Of a DNA stretch of 9,276 nucleotides, positions 7,702 through 9,276 are shown piece after piece; the first letter of the stretch is position 1, and every line of letters starts with the position of its first letter. Made by a program: the position numbers and the translations under genes. The stretch comes from Holosporales bacterium (GTDB lineage Bacteria > Pseudomonadota > Alphaproteobacteria > UBA3830 > JAIRMZ01), in the NCBI GenBank assembly GCA_031255325.1, contig JAIRST010000013.1:1-9276 (forward strand), in the 5' to 3' direction. The notes under the pieces were generated by a model. That model saw only the letters and a program-made list of their open reading frames with translations, was not told the DNA's origin and did not search any database.

Positions 7702-8042
7702 GAGAAAATATAGCATTCTGGGCAACTCTTGACCACTTACTGACTGAGCATAGGCTCATCATAGATCGCCCAAAAGGAACAGCTCATCCGCGTTTCCCAA
7801 CGTTAATCTATCCTTTGGATTATGGATACCTAGAAGGTACAACATCCGCAGATGGACAAGGCATCGATGTCTTTGTTGGAACAGCCAGTCATAAAGAAGT
7901 CATCGGTATTTTGTGCACTTTTGATAAGGTAAAAAAAGACTCTGAAATAAAAATCCTCTATGCTTGTACAGAAAAGGAAGTTGCAATCGCCCGATCGATG
8001 GTAAGCCATGATCCGATGCGCTCTATTTTCGTAAGACGATAG
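7698..8042 (+). CDS. Small inorganic-pyrophosphatase-like protein
   Basis: A 114-residue protein resembling the core of family I inorganic pyrophosphatases (pyrophosphate to two phosphates). Seen: IDRPKGTAHPRFP (22-34), IYPLDYGYLEGT (37-48) matching the FYPxNYGYIPNT strand, and DGQGIDVFVG (52-61) matching DGDPxDVLV. DSEIKIL (81-87) corresponds roughly to the GEDAKL segment. It is well short of the 170-180 residues of a bacterial PPase, but resembles a small family I recall from Firmicutes and other bacteria (IDRPKGS.HPR.P...YPLDYGYL). Asp65 and Asp70 of the E. coli enzyme have counterparts (52, 57), while Asp67 is Gln54 and Glu31 appears lost, so activity on pyrophosphate is uncertain. It starts within the lysK stop (ATGA), so the two are very likely translated together. 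Family assignment is good; the exact reaction is open. Confidence 0.85.
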   Translation: MRENIAFWATLDHLLTEHRLIIDRPKGTAHPRFPTLIYPLDYGYLEGTTSADGQGIDVFVGTASHKEVIGILCTFDKVKKDSEIKILYACTEKEVAIARSMVSHDPMRSIFVRR

Positions 8043-8158
8043 AAAAATATTCCTATAGGTCACCCTAAGAGGCAATTTTCTTCCTTATTCAATCGCTCGA
8101 AAAAAACACTCTTCAAAAAATCTTTTTTAAATACAATGCGCTACATAAAAATTTTTTT

Positions 8159-8174
8159 TGGCCCATAAATTGCA
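8159..8174 (+). promoter_or_regulatory. Sigma-54 (RpoN) promoter of flgD
   Basis: TGGCCCATAAATTGCA compares with the consensus TGGCACG-N4-TTGCW: the GG (8160-8161) and GC (8172-8173) are 10 bp apart as required, and only two fixed positions differ. Predicted start near 8185, about 115 nt before the flgD ATG. Sigma-54 control of hook and basal-body genes is established in alphaproteobacteria such as Caulobacter. No activator-binding site could be recognised upstream; the preceding region (8043-8158) is AT-rich with A and T tracts that may bend. Confidence 0.75.
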
Positions 8175-8214
8175 TCTTGATGGATAGATGAAAAAGGTTT
8201 TTTAGAAAAGCGTC

Positions 8215-8298
8215 ATGAAACAAAAACAGCATGTTTTTTGCAAGATGCTTTCCAAGAAAATCAGCGAGCGTCGCTGGTGTAAAAAAGGAGGAATATAA
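8215..8298 (+). other. Possible 27-codon upstream ORF in the flgD leader
   Basis: ATG at 8215 opens a 27-codon frame rich in Lys (eight) whose TAA ends 2 nt before the flgD ATG; the flgD Shine-Dalgarno lies inside its last codons. It falls within the leader expected from the sigma-54 promoter. No good ribosome binding site precedes it (only GAAAAG), so it may be chance. Confidence 0.2.
8262..8276 (+). promoter_or_regulatory. Compact hairpin in the flgD leader
   Basis: CAGCGA (8262-8267), loop GCG, TCGCTG (8271-8276): a perfect GC-rich 6-bp stem, extendable by a T-G and an A-T pair, in an otherwise AT-rich leader. It ends 8 nt before the flgD Shine-Dalgarno AAGGAGGA (8285-8292). It has no T run, so it is not a terminator; a role in translation or mRNA stability is inferred. 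Confidence 0.5.
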
Positions 8299-8300
8299 AT

Positions 8301-9276
8301 ATGCCTACAGGTATCACAGCCCTTTCTGAACTTTCACTGGGCAACACCCCTTTTCCAATGGGGCGAACAAATGCAGCTTCTCATCGAGGGTTCGAGAAAT
8401 TTTTAACACCAGAAGCAGATGAAGCCGATTTGGCCAAACACGGCTTAAAAGGTGTTATCAAGAAAATGGAGACTGAAGGGCAAAAAAGTCCCTTTGCTAT
8501 GACATCAGAATGCCTGCTAACGCTTCTCATCACACAGCTAAAATACCAAGATCCACTAAACCCTATGAATGGCACAGAATTCGTGAACCAGATGGGCTTG
8601 CTTTCTGATGTTCAGCAATCTGCTGAAATGAATGCCAAACTTTCCAAGCTTATCGAGCATATTTCTGTGACGGAAGCCATGAATGCCGCACATCTTGTAG
8701 GGCAAACAATTGAAACACCCGGACAGTGGTTTGAAGTTGGGGAGCAAAATGCCTTTGAACTTTCTTTTGATGCTCCAGAAAACTTAAGCGAAGCGACGGT
8801 TATTGTCTTTAACGAAGATGGGATTCCTGTGAGAACGCTGCCAGCTGCTTCTCATCCTTTGATGGAAGATAATAAAGTCGTTGGACTGATTGCTGACGTT
8901 CCATCTCCTGGAAAGCAAAAGATTGTTTTCGATTGGAAAGATGAGAAAACACCCTATACACCAGGTATTTTTAACGGAAAAAATGATAACGGAGAACCCC
9001 TTGAATCTGGTGTATACCGCTTTATGGTCGTTGGAAAATACCCAGACGGACAAACCGTAGCATCTAAAGAATTGCCGACATACGTTCGGTCAAAGGTAAC
9101 CAGTACAACACGGGAAAATGGCAAAATCTTAGCGCTCTTAGGACGCGTTCCTGTGTTGTTTAGAGAGGTGGAGGGTTTTTCGGAAGGGATTTATGAGAGT
9201 TTTTTTAGAGAGACGGGACAGGAAGAGCCTGGAGCAGAACGATTGGTTTCAGGTTTGGATAATAATGAGGCTTTTT
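8301..9276 (+). CDS. flgD: Flagellar hook-capping protein FlgD (3' end outside window)
   Basis: Scaffold that caps the growing hook and guides FlgE subunit assembly outside the cell; exported by the flagellar type III apparatus, so no Sec signal is expected and none is seen. The frame is open from the ATG at 8301 through the last base (325 codons). The FlgD hallmark LITQLKYQDPLNPMNGTEFV spans residues 76-95, followed by the helical MGLLSDVQQSAEMN and AHLVGQTIE (130-138). A beta-rich Ig-like/Tudor region ends with NDNGEPLESGVYRFMVVG (228-245). Most FlgD proteins end soon after this, at about 220-240 residues. Here the start is delayed by about 20-30 residues and at least 60 more follow after residue 262. 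AAGGAGGA ends 8 nt before the ATG. Behind a sigma-54 promoter; other hook genes may follow beyond the window. Confidence 0.92.
   Translation, partial: MPTGITALSELSLGNTPFPMGRTNAASHRGFEKFLTPEADEADLAKHGLKGVIKKMETEGQKSPFAMTSECLLTLLITQLKYQDPLNPMNGTEFVNQMGLLSDVQQSAEMNAKLSKLIEHISVTEAMNAAHLVGQTIETPGQWFEVGEQNAFELSFDAPENLSEATVIVFNEDGIPVRTLPAASHPLMEDNKVVGLIADVPSPGKQKIVFDWKDEKTPYTPGIFNGKNDNGEPLESGVYRFMVVGKYPDGQTVASKELPTYVRSKVTSTTRENGKILALLGRVPVLFREVEGFSEGIYESFFRETGQEEPGAERLVSGLDNNEAF

Noticed and set aside
8052..8077. CCTATAGG palindrome and TAGG/CCTA hairpin after the PPase-like gene as terminator
   Set aside because: The stem is only 4 bp and lacks an adjacent T run.
8784..9053. An 89-codon minus-strand frame
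   Set aside because: Antisense shadow of flgD; no homology recognised and no ribosome binding site.

Overview
The window looks like a chromosomal segment of an AT-leaning alphaproteobacterium. The evidence is a class I (archaeal-type) lysyl-tRNA synthetase, an IF-2 N-terminus of the alphaproteobacterial kind ([14 protein letters not shown]), the rimP-nusA-infB order, and a flagellar gene behind a sigma-54 promoter. Moderate GC (estimated by eye, low-to-mid forties percent) and an unusual XRE regulator suggest a Holosporales/Rickettsiales-like lineage; that placement is inference only.

Layout. Bases 1-4585 (minus strand) hold the translation/transcription operon rimP, nusA, infB, tightly packed, with a plausible sigma-70 promoter upstream of rimP. 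The small ylxR gene often found between nusA and infB is absent. Bases 4732-5061 (minus) encode a 109-residue helical protein that I do not recognise. It is divergent from a plus-strand gene (5234-5938) for an XRE helix-turn-helix regulator with a LexA/S24-like C-terminal fold that has lost both residues of the Ser/Lys dyad. An imperfect palindrome lies between their candidate promoters and could be a shared operator. Bases 6139-8042 (plus) hold lysK, overlapping by ATGA a gene for a 114-residue inorganic-pyrophosphatase-like protein. Bases 8159-9276 (plus) hold a near-consensus sigma-54 promoter, a leader of about 115 nt with a compact hairpin and a possible 27-codon upstream ORF, and the 5' part of flgD (hook cap), which runs off the window.

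How the genes work together. RimP (30S maturation), NusA (elongation, termination and antitermination) and IF-2 (initiation) form the classic operon linking transcription to translation. LysRS makes Lys-tRNA and releases pyrophosphate, so coupling to a pyrophosphatase-like protein is biochemically suggestive, although this small family has an altered metal site. The flgD unit is an independent flagellar transcription unit and shows that the organism has, or had, flagella. No tRNA, rRNA, CRISPR array, insertion sequence or phage gene cluster was seen. No gene-free stretch exceeds 300 bases; the longest is 258 bases, before flgD.
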